Source of the DNA: Tenuifilum sp040752515
Lineage (GTDB): Bacteria; Bacteroidota; Bacteroidia; Bacteroidales; Tenuifilaceae
Direction of reading: 5' to 3'
DNA length: 64,000 nt
Assembly: GCA_040752515.1 (NCBI GenBank)
Contig: JBFMGQ010000004.1
Span: 1-64,000 of the forward strand
The position numbers were made by a program, and so were the translations under genes. Position 1 is the first letter of the stretch; each line of letters begins with the position of its first letter. Positions 35,188-43,970 of the stretch are shown in pieces. Below the pieces are notes generated by a model that was not told the origin of the DNA, made no database searches, and saw nothing but the letters and a program-made list of their open reading frames with translations.

Positions 35188-36072
35188 TTGACGATTTCGT
35201 TCAAACTCCCTCGCAAGGCTAACCACTAGCACGATGGTTGCTATTAAACTTATAATACCCAGCAACCCAAGGTCGCCGAGTCCGCCTATATCCTCAATCC
35301 TTTCATCAACACTCCCCGACCCAATAAGCATATAGCCGGTTGCTGCAATTGCATTGTTAAAAAAATGCGCAGCAATGGGAACCCAAATGCTTCCTGTTAC
35401 CTCAAGCAGGTATCCAAACGCTACTCCAAGCGCAAGCCGAGGAATAAACCCTTGAAATTGCATGTGAATTCCACTAAATACTGCTGCTGCAATTAATATC
35501 CCAATCCAACGCGAACACGTAAGCTCAACAAGCCTACGCTGAAGAATCCCCCGGAAAATAAGTTCCTCACCAATTGCAGGAAGAATAGCTACCATAACAA
35601 CATTAACCAGGAAAACCCAATAATTATCGGTTATCAGAAAGGCTTTTGTAAGAGCCTCTGCCTTCCTTTCAAGTTCAATCATCCAGCCGCTCAAAGGTAT
35701 AAGCTGATTTACCGATGCCAAAAGGTTTATGGCCGGAAGGGAAACTACTACTATCAACAGGGTTTTGAGAATGGTATCGGACTTAACCCTCTGGAACCCT
35801 AAGTAATGCCATGGCTTTTTGGAAAAAAGGGAGGCCGAAAGAATGGCAGGAACAATAAAAATTCCAATGGTTTGAAGGATTTGCATTAGCTTTAGAGCGT
35901 TTAAATTGGTTAGGTTATTACCTAATGCTACCTGCACCCCCGATGCACCAAAAATTATACCTAACAGCAAAACCCCAATCAAAGAAAAAATCAGTGAACT
36001 GAAAAGAATAATTGCCCCAAAAATCAACATCTTTCCAATACTCGATGTTGATTCAAAAGAACCAAGTTCCAT
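35149..36072 (-). CDS. CPBP-family intramembrane protease
   Basis: A 307-residue protein with about seven membrane segments. It carries the CPBP/Abi signatures EELIFRGILQRRL (Glu-Glu-xxx-Arg, about 179-191) and the later histidines of AHFFNN (about 254-259), with FSGIHMQFQG between them. This family includes CAAX prenyl endopeptidase Rce1 and bacterial bacteriocin-immunity proteins; its bacterial substrates are mostly unknown. The start is set at MELGSFES, where a -7 box with a -33 TTTG sits just upstream. Its 3' end overlaps the neighbouring hypothetical gene by 39 bases. Confidence 0.82.
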   Translation of the reverse strand: MELGSFESTSSIGKMLIFGAIILFSSLIFSLIGVLLLGIIFGASGVQVALGNNLTNLNALKLMQILQTIGIFIVPAILSASLFSKKPWHYLGFQRVKSDTILKTLLIVVVSLPAINLLASVNQLIPLSGWMIELERKAEALTKAFLITDNYWVFLVNVVMVAILPAIGEELIFRGILQRRLVELTCSRWIGILIAAAVFSGIHMQFQGFIPRLALGVAFGYLLEVTGSIWVPIAAHFFNNAIAATGYMLIGSGSVDERIEDIGGLGDLGLLGIISLIATIVLVVSLAREFERNRQLEQPGNSAIEQR

Positions 36073-36088
36073 AAGTAAAAAATTTCTA

Positions 36089-36096
36089 CAAAGGTA
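36089..36096 (-). promoter_or_regulatory. Bacteroidota -7 box for the CPBP protease gene
   Basis: TACCTTTG on the minus strand, with TTTG (36115-36118 in plus coordinates) 18 bases upstream as a -33 element. Confidence 0.65.
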
Positions 36097-36140
36097 AATC
36101 ATATCAATTTTGAACAAAACCTTTAACCGTTTTCTTTTGA

Positions 36141-36148
36141 TATTTTTG
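36141..36148 (+). promoter_or_regulatory. Bacteroidota -7 box for dusB
   Basis: TATTTTTG, 18 bases before the ATG at 36167. Confidence 0.5.
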
Positions 36149-36166
36149 CAGCGCAAAACCCAAAGC

Positions 36167-37195
36167 ATGAAAATAGGGAATGTTGATTTAGGCGATAAGC
36201 CGGTTCTGTTGGCACCCATGGAAGATGTTACCGACCCATCGTTCCGTTACATGTGCAAGCACTTTGGTGCCGATATGATGTACACCGAATTCATAAATGC
36301 TGATGGTCTTATCCGCGATGCCGGAAGCAGCGTGGCAAAACTGAATATATTTGACTACGAGCGCCCCATTGGAATTCAGCTTTACGGCCACATCATTGAG
36401 AGCATGGTTGAGGCTGCACGAATTGCCACTGAGGCAAACCCCGATGTTATAGACATTAACTTTGGTTGCCCCGTTAAAAAGATAGCCAATCGCGGTGCGG
36501 GTTCGGGAATGATGCGCGATGTTCCCAAAATGGTTGAAATGACCCGCCGCATTGTTGAAGCCACCCACTTACCGGTTACAGTTAAAACTCGCCTGGGCTG
36601 GGACGACCAAAGTAAAAATATTGTAGAAATCGCCGAGCGCCTTCAGGATGTTGGCATCAAAGCCATTACCATTCATGGCCGCACCAGGGCTCAGCTTTAC
36701 ACCGGCAAAGCCGATTGGACACTTATAGGCGAGGTAAAAAACAATCCGCGAATGTATATTCCCGTTATTGGCAATGGCGATATTGATGGCCCCATAAAGG
36801 CCAAGGAAATGTTCGACCGCTATGGGATTGACGGGATAATGATTGGGCGCGCCACCTATGGCCGCCCATGGATTTTTGCCGAGGTAAAGCATTACCTTAA
36901 AACCGGTGAGCTTATGCCCCCGTTAACCGCCTCACAAAAGGTAGAAATTGCCCGTATGCACTTTGAACGTTCAATTCAGGTGAAAGGGCAAAAAACCGGT
37001 ATGCTTGAAATGCGAAGGCATTTCGCCTCATACTTTAAGGGATTACCGCATTTTAAAAATATCAGGTTAAAACTCCTAACCACCCTCAATCCCGATGAGG
37101 TATACACACTACTATCACTAATTACTGAACGCTACGGCAATTATGTAGTAGATGAAAACATTAATCCATCGCCTTGGGCCGAAAAGGAGGATTAA
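36167..37195 (+). CDS. dusB: tRNA-dihydrouridine synthase B
   Basis: A 342-residue Dus enzyme that reduces uridine to dihydrouridine in tRNA using FMN and NADPH. Visible motifs are LLAPMEDVTDPSFR (about 14-27), INFGCPVKKIANRGAGSGMM (the catalytic Cys is in GCP, about 100), KTRLGWDD (about 138-145) and GIDGIMIGRATYGRPWIF (about 216-233). The start is the ATG giving MKIGNVDLGDKP. Its end overlaps polA's end by 4 bases. Confidence 0.93.
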   Translation: MKIGNVDLGDKPVLLAPMEDVTDPSFRYMCKHFGADMMYTEFINADGLIRDAGSSVAKLNIFDYERPIGIQLYGHIIESMVEAARIATEANPDVIDINFGCPVKKIANRGAGSGMMRDVPKMVEMTRRIVEATHLPVTVKTRLGWDDQSKNIVEIAERLQDVGIKAITIHGRTRAQLYTGKADWTLIGEVKNNPRMYIPVIGNGDIDGPIKAKEMFDRYGIDGIMIGRATYGRPWIFAEVKHYLKTGELMPPLTASQKVEIARMHFERSIQVKGQKTGMLEMRRHFASYFKGLPHFKNIRLKLLTTLNPDEVYTLLSLITERYGNYVVDENINPSPWAEKED

Positions 37196-39963
37196 TGTGC
37201 CTCGAGCCAATTACTCCCCGTACCAATATCAACCTCAAGCGGAACCCTAAGCTGAGCGGCACCCTCCATGCAATTCTTAACAATTGTCTTAACCTCATCG
37301 AGTTCAGGGCGGTAAACATCGAACACAAGTTCGTCGTGAACCTGAATTATCATCTTCGACTTCAATTTACGGTTCTTAAACTCATCGTGGATGCGAATCA
37401 TCGCCATTTTGATGATATCGGCAGCAGAACCCTGAATAGGTGCATTTATAGCATTCCTTTCGGCAAGCCCACGAACTACCTGATTGTTTGAGTTGATATC
37501 GGGTAAGTAGCGTTTACGTCCAAAAATGGTTTCAACCCAACCCCTCTCGCGAGCCTGCGATACGCATTTTTCCATGTATTCCTTCACCCCTCTGTAGGTG
37601 TTAAAGTAGCCATCAATCAGTTCCTTAGCCTCGGTTCGGGAAATACCTAATCGTTGCGATAGGCCAAAGGCCGAAATACCGTAAATCATGCCAAAGTTGG
37701 CCGTTTTGGCCTTACGGCGCTGTTCGCGACTTACCTGGTCTATGGGAACCTTAAATATTTTTGCTGCGGTAGCGGCATGGATATCCTGGCCATTCTCAAA
37801 GGCTTCGAGCATAACGGCATCGCCGCTCATGTGAGCCATCAGGCGTAATTCTATTTGCGAGTAATCGGCCGATAGTAAAAGAAAATCGCCCTGCGACGGG
37901 ATGAAGGCCTTGCGAATTTCTCGTCCATTCTCATCGCGTATGGGAATATTTTGAAGGTTAGGGTTGTTTGAACTCAACCTCCCGGTTGAGGCCACCGCCT
38001 GGTTGAACGAGGTGTGTATTTTACCGGTTTTGGGGTTTACCAACATGGGCAGGGTATCAATATAGGTTGAAAGTAATTTCTTTATCCCTCTGAACTCTAA
38101 AACCTTTGCCACAATGGGATGAGCGTTAATGTATTTCTGAAGTTCCTCCTCGTTGGTTGAATACTGTTTGGTTTTGGTAAGCTTAGCATCCGACGAAATC
38201 TTTAGCTTTTCGAACAAAACCTCGCCCAACTGCTTAGGCGATGAGATATTTAAATCGGGCACGCCAGCCATTTGGCGTATTTCATTTTCGAGTTCAATCA
38301 GCTGCGCTGAAAGAACTTCGCCGTAATCCTTCAAACTTTTTATGTCGAGCGTAACGCCATTGCGCTCCATAAAACTAAGCACTTCGATTAGCGGTGCTTC
38401 GAGGGTGAAGTAAAGATTTGTTAGCCCTTGCTCATTGAGCTTTGAAAACAGGATGCGCTTAAGCTGCAACGCTAAATCGGCATCCTCGCAGGCATAACGG
38501 GTAATAAGCGAGGAATCAACATTTCGCATACTTCCCTGCTTGGAGCCTTTTTTACCAATAAGTTCCTCAATGCTGATAGGTTTATAGTTCAAGTAGATTT
38601 CCGACAGGTAGTCGAGGTTATGTCGTGAGTCGGGCTCTAACAGGTAATGGGCAAGCATGGTATCGTAAAGATGTCCCTTTATGTCGATTCCATAATTGAG
38701 TAGCACCTGCATATCAAACTTAATGTTCTGCCCTACCTTGGCGATTGCCTCGTTGGCAAAAACATTGGCAAACTCCATAACTACCTTTTGGGCTTCGGTT
38801 TGGTTCGATGGAACAGGAACCCACCATGCCCTCCGCAACGACGTTGAAAATGATAAGCCCACCAGCTCTGCCGATATTGGGTCAAGTCCTGTGGTTTCGG
38901 TATCAAATGCAAACTCACTACATTTTTCAAGTTCTTGAACCAAAACCATTCGTTCCTCAGCGGTTTGCACCAGGTGGTAATCTACCTCAAAATCATTGAT
39001 GGTTTTCAGGTTGATAACGGGTTTGGCAATTTCGGCGGGCGGCGTATCGAAGAGCGAGCCCTGAACGTATTGGGGTTTTTCCTTTTTGGGTTCGGCCCCA
39101 AACTCCTTAAGGAGCGACCTAAACTCTAACTCCTCCAGAATGGGCAGCAACTCCTCGGTTTTAGGAGGCTGAACGGCAAGGTCTTTATCAATATCAACAT
39201 TTAGGTCGATATCGGTAACAATGCTCACCAGCTTACGGTTAAGTGGAATGATATCGCGCGCTGATTCAAAGTTTTCCTTCTGGGCAGGGCTCAGCTTATC
39301 GAGATTTTGAAGCAAATTATCGATACTACCAAACTGCGATATCAGCTTTGCAGCAGTCTTTTCGCCCACCTTGTTAACCCCCTTAATGTTATCGGACGTA
39401 TCGCCCCAAAGAGCAAGAATGTCGATAAACTGCTTGGGATTTTGTATGTCGTAATCCTTACAGAATTGCTCAGCGGTAACAATTTCCATTTCGTTTCCGC
39501 TCCTGCCAGGCTTTGCAATAATAATATTCTCGCTCAGGAGTTGGCCATAATCCTTATCGGGGGTCATCATTATCACCTCATACTCATTGGGATTAGCCTT
39601 AGTGGCAAGAGTGCCAATCACATCGTCGGCTTCAAAACCTTCTTTTTCAATGATTGGAATATTAAGGGCTTTAAGCAGATTTTTGATAATGGGAACCGAA
39701 GCCTTGATATCTTCGGGTGTCTCGTCGCGCTGAGCTTTGTAGTCGGGGTATATATCGTTCCTAAACGTTTTGCCCGACACGTCGAAAGCCACCGCCACAT
39801 GGGTTGGGTTAAACTTTTTCATGGCATCGAGCGTAGCCCTTATAAATCCGTAAACAGCCGATGTGTTAAGCCCTTTACTGTTGCGCATGGGGCGATTGAT
39901 AAAGGCATAGTAAGCCCTGTAAATTAAAGCGTAAGCATCGAGTAGCAGTAGACGTTTCTTCAT
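37192..39963 (-). CDS. polA: DNA polymerase I
   Basis: A 923-residue polymerase with all three activities. The 5'-3' exonuclease/flap domain is at about 1-290 (LLLLDAYALIYRAYYAF at the N-terminus). The 3'-5' proofreading domain contains EFAFDTETTGLDPI (about 344-357), with the Asp/Glu retained. The polymerase domain contains SADYSQIELRLMAH and QVHDELVFDV. The start is the ATG giving MKKRLLLLD; a TTG four codons earlier is less likely. Confidence 0.97.
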   Translation of the reverse strand: MKKRLLLLDAYALIYRAYYAFINRPMRNSKGLNTSAVYGFIRATLDAMKKFNPTHVAVAFDVSGKTFRNDIYPDYKAQRDETPEDIKASVPIIKNLLKALNIPIIEKEGFEADDVIGTLATKANPNEYEVIMMTPDKDYGQLLSENIIIAKPGRSGNEMEIVTAEQFCKDYDIQNPKQFIDILALWGDTSDNIKGVNKVGEKTAAKLISQFGSIDNLLQNLDKLSPAQKENFESARDIIPLNRKLVSIVTDIDLNVDIDKDLAVQPPKTEELLPILEELEFRSLLKEFGAEPKKEKPQYVQGSLFDTPPAEIAKPVINLKTINDFEVDYHLVQTAEERMVLVQELEKCSEFAFDTETTGLDPISAELVGLSFSTSLRRAWWVPVPSNQTEAQKVVMEFANVFANEAIAKVGQNIKFDMQVLLNYGIDIKGHLYDTMLAHYLLEPDSRHNLDYLSEIYLNYKPISIEELIGKKGSKQGSMRNVDSSLITRYACEDADLALQLKRILFSKLNEQGLTNLYFTLEAPLIEVLSFMERNGVTLDIKSLKDYGEVLSAQLIELENEIRQMAGVPDLNISSPKQLGEVLFEKLKISSDAKLTKTKQYSTNEEELQKYINAHPIVAKVLEFRGIKKLLSTYIDTLPMLVNPKTGKIHTSFNQAVASTGRLSSNNPNLQNIPIRDENGREIRKAFIPSQGDFLLLSADYSQIELRLMAHMSGDAVMLEAFENGQDIHAATAAKIFKVPIDQVSREQRRKAKTANFGMIYGISAFGLSQRLGISRTEAKELIDGYFNTYRGVKEYMEKCVSQARERGWVETIFGRKRYLPDINSNNQVVRGLAERNAINAPIQGSAADIIKMAMIRIHDEFKNRKLKSKMIIQVHDELVFDVYRPELDEVKTIVKNCMEGAAQLRVPLEVDIGTGSNWLEAH

Positions 39964-39978
39964 GGTTCTGGGCAATGG

Positions 39979-40425
39979 TTATTGGTTATCGGATGCATAC
40001 CATTCGGCATACGATGTGGCGGTTTCGTTTAGCTTAAGGTGATGTAGCTTTACTTTGTCAGGAAGATTAGCCATAATAATATCGGCAAAGTAATGAATCA
40101 TGTTCTCGCACGTGGGTTGGAAAGGTAAAGCCTCGATTCGGTTGAAACCGGCCTCAGTAAGTTTTGTATGTGTTGGCGTGTTAGCCATAACGGCCACTGC
40201 ATGGTCGAATCTATCAACTATAAGCGGATTAACAATTCGCTTTAGGTCGCCAAAGTCCATTACCATTCCCAATTTAGGATGGCCTGGAACGTCAATGGGT
40301 TCCCCTATAACGGTAACCGTAAGGATATATGAATGCCCATGCATATGACGGCATAGGCCGTCGTAGCCCTCAAGGGCGTGGGCCATTTCGAACCTAAACT
40401 CTTTGGTTAATCGGATTTTTGGCAT
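39979..40425 (-). CDS. queD: 6-carboxy-5,6,7,8-tetrahydropterin synthase family protein
   Basis: A 148-residue QueD/PTPS-like enzyme, first steps of queuosine (preQ0) synthesis from dihydroneopterin triphosphate. The zinc-binding histidines are in FEMAHAL and CRHMHGHSYIL (about 13-36). The Cys of the active-site triad is probably that in GLCRHMHG. It is 15 bases upstream of polA on the same strand. Other queuosine genes are not in the window. Confidence 0.88.
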   Translation of the reverse strand: MPKIRLTKEFRFEMAHALEGYDGLCRHMHGHSYILTVTVIGEPIDVPGHPKLGMVMDFGDLKRIVNPLIVDRFDHAVAVMANTPTHTKLTEAGFNRIEALPFQPTCENMIHYFADIIMANLPDKVKLHHLKLNETATSYAEWYASDNQ

Positions 40426-40559
40426 ATGGGTATGTTTCCAAGTTTAAAAGTTAAAAGTTCAAGGTTAACGGTTCAAGAGACTGTCTCGCAAGGCGGGATT
40501 TAAGGTTAATGTTAATGAACTTGCAGCACTTTATGGGGCTGAAGGTTAATTTCCTTCGT
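40426..40559. other. Short intergenic spacer with a palindrome
   Basis: Holds a TCTCGC/GCGGGA palindrome at 40484-40498, preceded by CTG, a member of the short palindrome family also at 222, 285, 1496 and 47456. Otherwise only low-complexity 'aagttaaaagttcaagg' sequence. Confidence 0.55.
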
Positions 40560-40922
40560 TTACAAATTGTCTCCAGCAACTCTCGTCATCACAAAAACTC
40601 CACAAACATCTTCGGAGTCGTAGCTATGCCCAACAATCTTTTTTTCATGGGTATATGTGCCTTCAAGAATATCAAGGTTATAGTTTTGTATTGGTGTGCC
40701 GTTAGGATGCATTACTTGTAAACCCTTCAAGAAAACCTTGTTACAATGAATATTACCCTCAACCAACTGACGAACCATGAAAGGCTCTTCATCCTCAATA
40801 CATTCTTGGTATTCAAGGTATCCAACAAGTTCATCGCCCTTTTGCTCCAGGTAAGCAAAACCCTTATCGGTTCCACATTCAAACTCTTCGGTAAAAGTCC
40901 ATTTTCCTGTTAAACTATCCAT
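40560..40922 (-). CDS. Small hypothetical protein
   Basis: A 120-residue, acidic protein without signal peptide or membrane segment. It begins MDSLTGKWTFTEEFECG and has strand-rich patterns (GELVGYLEYQ-like, TYTHEKKIVGHSYD) suggesting a small beta fold. I do not recognise a family. A -7 box precedes it and its composition matches neighbouring genes, so it is probably real. Confidence 0.6.
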   Translation of the reverse strand: MDSLTGKWTFTEEFECGTDKGFAYLEQKGDELVGYLEYQECIEDEEPFMVRQLVEGNIHCNKVFLKGLQVMHPNGTPIQNYNLDILEGTYTHEKKIVGHSYDSEDVCGVFVMTRVAGDNL

Positions 40923-40937
40923 CGATATCTATTTTTA

Positions 40938-40945
40938 CAAAGATA
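40938..40945 (-). promoter_or_regulatory. Bacteroidota -7 box for the small hypothetical gene
   Basis: TATCTTTG on the minus strand, 15 bases before the start codon. Confidence 0.55.
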
Positions 40946-41019
40946 GTGAACGTTAGCTCAAAGTCTTTGTTTATTGAGTAAATTTACGTAATTTGATACA
41001 CCAATTCAACCGATCTATC

Positions 41020-41865
41020 ATGAAATTTATTGGAGCCCATGTGAGTGCAGCAGGAGGGGTTGAAAATGCCCCTTTGAATGCTCAAAAAATTGGAGCCACT
41101 GCTTTCGCTTTGTTTACCAAAAACCAACGCCAATGGGAGGCGCCAGCTCTTACCCCAAAGAGTATCGATACGTTTAAAGCAAACTGTCAAAAATTTGGAT
41201 ACTCCCCTGCTCAAATACTACCACACGACAGCTACCTTATAAACCTTGGTAATCCCGATAAAGTAGCGCTTGAAAAATCGCGCACTGCATTTCTTGATGA
41301 GATGTTGCGCTGCCAGCAGCTTGGTCTCGATAGGCTCAACTTTCACCCGGGAAGCCACCTCAACCAGATTTCAGAAGAAGAAAGTCTGCTGCTCATTGCC
41401 CAATCAATCAACATGGCATTGGAACGTACTCAGGGTGTTACGGCTGTAATTGAAAACACATCGGGACAGGGAAGCAACCTGGGTTACACCTTTGAGCAAA
41501 TCAGGTTTATTATTGACCAAATTAACGACCAATCGCGCGTTGGCGTGTGTATTGATACATGCCACGCCTTTACGGCCGGGTACGATATATCGACACCCCA
41601 AGCCTTTGAAAAAACTTTTAGCCTCTTCGACAAGGTGATAGGATTTAAATACCTAAAAGGCATTCACCTCAACGATACCAAAAAAGGATTAGGCAGCAGG
41701 GTTGACCGCCATGAAAACTTAGGAGATGGCATTTTGGGATTGGAGCCGTTTAGGCTCATAATGGCTGACCCTCGCTTCAACGGAATTCCATTAATCCTTG
41801 AAACTCCTGATGAATCGCGCTGGGCCGACGAAATAAAAATGCTAAAAAAGTTTGAAACAACTTAA
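41020..41865 (+). CDS. nfo: Deoxyribonuclease IV (AP endonuclease)
   Basis: A 281-residue Nfo-type enzyme that cuts DNA at abasic sites in base-excision repair. Zinc ligands fall in LNFHPGSH (about 105-112), VIENTSGQG (about 142-150), CIDTCHAF (about 175-182) and HLNDTKKGLGSRVDRHENLGDG (about 212-233). The start is the ATG giving MKFIGAHVSAAGG; the TTG upstream would add nine residues. A single gene. Confidence 0.94.
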   Translation: MKFIGAHVSAAGGVENAPLNAQKIGATAFALFTKNQRQWEAPALTPKSIDTFKANCQKFGYSPAQILPHDSYLINLGNPDKVALEKSRTAFLDEMLRCQQLGLDRLNFHPGSHLNQISEEESLLLIAQSINMALERTQGVTAVIENTSGQGSNLGYTFEQIRFIIDQINDQSRVGVCIDTCHAFTAGYDISTPQAFEKTFSLFDKVIGFKYLKGIHLNDTKKGLGSRVDRHENLGDGILGLEPFRLIMADPRFNGIPLILETPDESRWADEIKMLKKFETT

Positions 41866-41906
41866 GTGCAATTAATTTTCATTTTAAAATACTAAAAAAA
41901 TTTGCC

Positions 41907-43118
41907 ATGGGTTTAAAAACCCTTTACCCTGATTTTGAGGATGCACTGGTTAACGAACTTAAGCAGTTGCAGGTAATGGAAATAGATGCCGGAATGGAGA
42001 TACCCATGCATGGGAAAATTGCCACGCACATTCCTTTGGGGGTAGAAGGATCGGTTCGTGTTTTTGGACGCGACGACTCAGGACATGAAGCCGACTTATA
42101 TGAGGTTAAACCAGGAGTGGCCTGTATTGTTTCATTTACATCGGCTATGAACGACTCTCCTGCTATAACCTATGCCAAGGCCAAACAAAAGTCAAAAATC
42201 ATTCCTATTCCAAAAGAACTATCAAACTTATGGTTTATTAAGTACCCCTCGTGGCGGCATTACATTATCGGTTTATACCAGAACCGCCTCGATGAACTTG
42301 TCAGGCAGAATGAAAGGGTTGTGGCCCAAAAAGCAATGATTGAAATTCAAAAAAATCAGATAATACAGAGTATTAACTATGCCCGAAACATTCAGAAAGC
42401 AGTTTTGCCCGTTGAAAATCAATTAAAGGAGTTTTTTGCCGACTACTTTATACTTTATCTTCCCAAGGATATTGTTTCAGGTGATTTTTACTGGACATAC
42501 AACCAAAACGACAGGGTATTCTTTGCCGCAGCCGATGCTACCGGCCATGGGGTGCCCGGAGCTTTTATGACTATGTTAGGCATATCGCTTATGAATGAGA
42601 TCTGCAATAACTTCAACGGTAACGCCTCGGACTTTTTAAACACCATGCGATATAAAACCAAGGAAGCACTTAAGCAAACCAGCTTTGACTCGGGCCCCCG
42701 CGACGGCTTCGATATTCAGCTTTGCATTTTCCACACCCGCCAAGGCATTGTTGAGTATGCCGGCGCAAACAATAACCTTTTGCTAAGTAGAAACAACCAA
42801 ATTATGGAGTTTAATGCCGATAGAATGCCTGTTGGGGTTGCCTACAAGGAAGAGAAACCGTTTACCAATCACTCCATAAGCGTGCAAGATAACGATATAT
42901 TTTACCTTTTTTCCGATGGGTATAAGGATCAATTTGGCGGACCTGAACAGCAAAAGTTTTCCAAGAAAAGGTTTTACAACCTGCTTAGCCAGGTAAGCCC
43001 AAAACCGCTTGCCGAACAAAAAGAAATTCTCGAAAAACATTTTAACGAATGGAAGGGCAGCAACACACAGGTTGATGATGTGCTGGTTTTGGGAATAAAA
43101 ATCAGGGCTAAGGACTAG
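41907..43118 (+). CDS. Cyclic-nucleotide-binding-like domain fused to SpoIIE-type phosphatase
   Basis: A 403-residue protein. Residues 1-130 resemble a CRP/FNR-type effector (cupin-like) domain (EIDAGMEIPMHGKIATHIPLG, GSVRVFGRDDSG). A coiled coil (130-165) leads to a SpoIIE/RsbU-like PP2C domain (165-403) with VSGDFYW, AADATGHGVPGAFMTMLG, DGFDIQLCIF and LFSDGYKDQFGGP. The C-terminal half is strikingly similar to that of the TPR phosphatase at 28-30 kb (shared DDI/VLIMG/VLG ending). The cyclic-nucleotide domain is assigned by pattern only, without the usual phosphate-binding cassette; it may bind another ligand. Confidence 0.75.
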   Translation: MGLKTLYPDFEDALVNELKQLQVMEIDAGMEIPMHGKIATHIPLGVEGSVRVFGRDDSGHEADLYEVKPGVACIVSFTSAMNDSPAITYAKAKQKSKIIPIPKELSNLWFIKYPSWRHYIIGLYQNRLDELVRQNERVVAQKAMIEIQKNQIIQSINYARNIQKAVLPVENQLKEFFADYFILYLPKDIVSGDFYWTYNQNDRVFFAAADATGHGVPGAFMTMLGISLMNEICNNFNGNASDFLNTMRYKTKEALKQTSFDSGPRDGFDIQLCIFHTRQGIVEYAGANNNLLLSRNNQIMEFNADRMPVGVAYKEEKPFTNHSISVQDNDIFYLFSDGYKDQFGGPEQQKFSKKRFYNLLSQVSPKPLAEQKEILEKHFNEWKGSNTQVDDVLVLGIKIRAKD

Positions 43119-43150
43119 CATTACTTAAATCTATACCATTTCATACTATT

Positions 43151-43216
43151 GCTTATACACTGCTAAAAATTCAAACAACTTTTTATCCCAAGTGTATTGC
43201 TTGGATAGTGTATAGC
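43151..43216. other. Nested inverted repeats after the phosphatase gene
   Basis: The outer arms are GCTTATACACT (43151-43161) and AGTGTATAGC (43207-43216), one base bulged. Inside is CCAAG-N7-CTTGG (43188-43204). It could fold into a hairpin with an inner stem. There is no poly-T tract, so a terminator is not certain. Confidence 0.4.
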
Positions 43217-43330
43217 TAAAAAAATTTGCCCCGAAAATTTGATATTGAAAGCTTCAGGTAATCAATTAGTGAAATCTGTTTTTAATTGAAATCATCTTTT
43301 TATCACTATTTTTTTGAAAATAAAAAATAG

Positions 43331-43843
43331 CTAAAAGGTTCTACCAATGCTTATACCCATTGGAATAAATAGGATATCGTCGGTTTCGCCTCCTGAAAAA
43401 GGGTATTGTATAAAAATTCTAAATTTTAGTTTCTTCTTTAAGGATTGAAACCTGTAACCCAAAATGGGATACAAAATGTAGGGTTGAGTTGTTTTTCCCA
43501 TGATTACAGTACCGCCCAAACCTACTTCAAAAAAATGTTTGTTAGTTCCCACATTGCATGATATATGGTGAGGGATGGTTATGTATTTATGCGATTCTGG
43601 ACAAGGGGAATAAATACATATATTGAATTCCTCGTTATAGCCTACACCAAGTTTAGCAGCCATTAGCATATTTTGTTTAATAGGATAAAATCTTTCATAA
43701 TTTACCGAGATCATTGATGCATCACCTAATATAGTTAAGTTTATACTATTTAATGGACAAGAATCGTAGACTTCCCTAATCTCTTGAGCATCTATATATT
43801 TACAAGAGAGAATTAACAGTGCTATAAAAAAAAGTATTTTCAT
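43331..43843 (-). CDS. Small secreted or outer-membrane protein
   Basis: A 170-residue protein. The N-terminus MKILFFIALLILSCKYIDAQ could be a signal peptide cleaved after AQ, or a lipobox ending at Cys14. The remainder has short strands and ends in RTF, like small barrel proteins. No family is recognised. Composition is slightly AT-richer than its neighbours. Its own gene unit. Confidence 0.5.
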   Translation of the reverse strand: MKILFFIALLILSCKYIDAQEIREVYDSCPLNSINLTILGDASMISVNYERFYPIKQNMLMAAKLGVGYNEEFNICIYSPCPESHKYITIPHHISCNVGTNKHFFEVGLGGTVIMGKTTQPYILYPILGYRFQSLKKKLKFRIFIQYPFSGGETDDILFIPMGISIGRTF

Positions 43844-43899
43844 TAGATAAGACTTTATGCTCTTTTAAAAAATCAACTATCTCTTTGATATTAAAAAAT

Positions 43900-43941
43900 A
43901 CACCCATGGTTTATCATTTTTTTTGAATACCCCATGGGTGT
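43900..43941 (-). terminator. Terminator after the MuiA-like gene
   Basis: ACACCCATGG and CCATGGGTGT arms with a 22-base loop. On the minus strand it is followed by TATTTTTTAA. It lies 29 bases past the stop codon. Confidence 0.65.
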
Positions 43942-43970
43942 TTGGTTTCATGTTAAAATCCGCAACAAGG

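Noticed and set aside
39307..39927. 206-residue open frame opposite polA
   Set aside because: Shadow frame inside the polA exonuclease domain, without its own promoter or recognisable motif.
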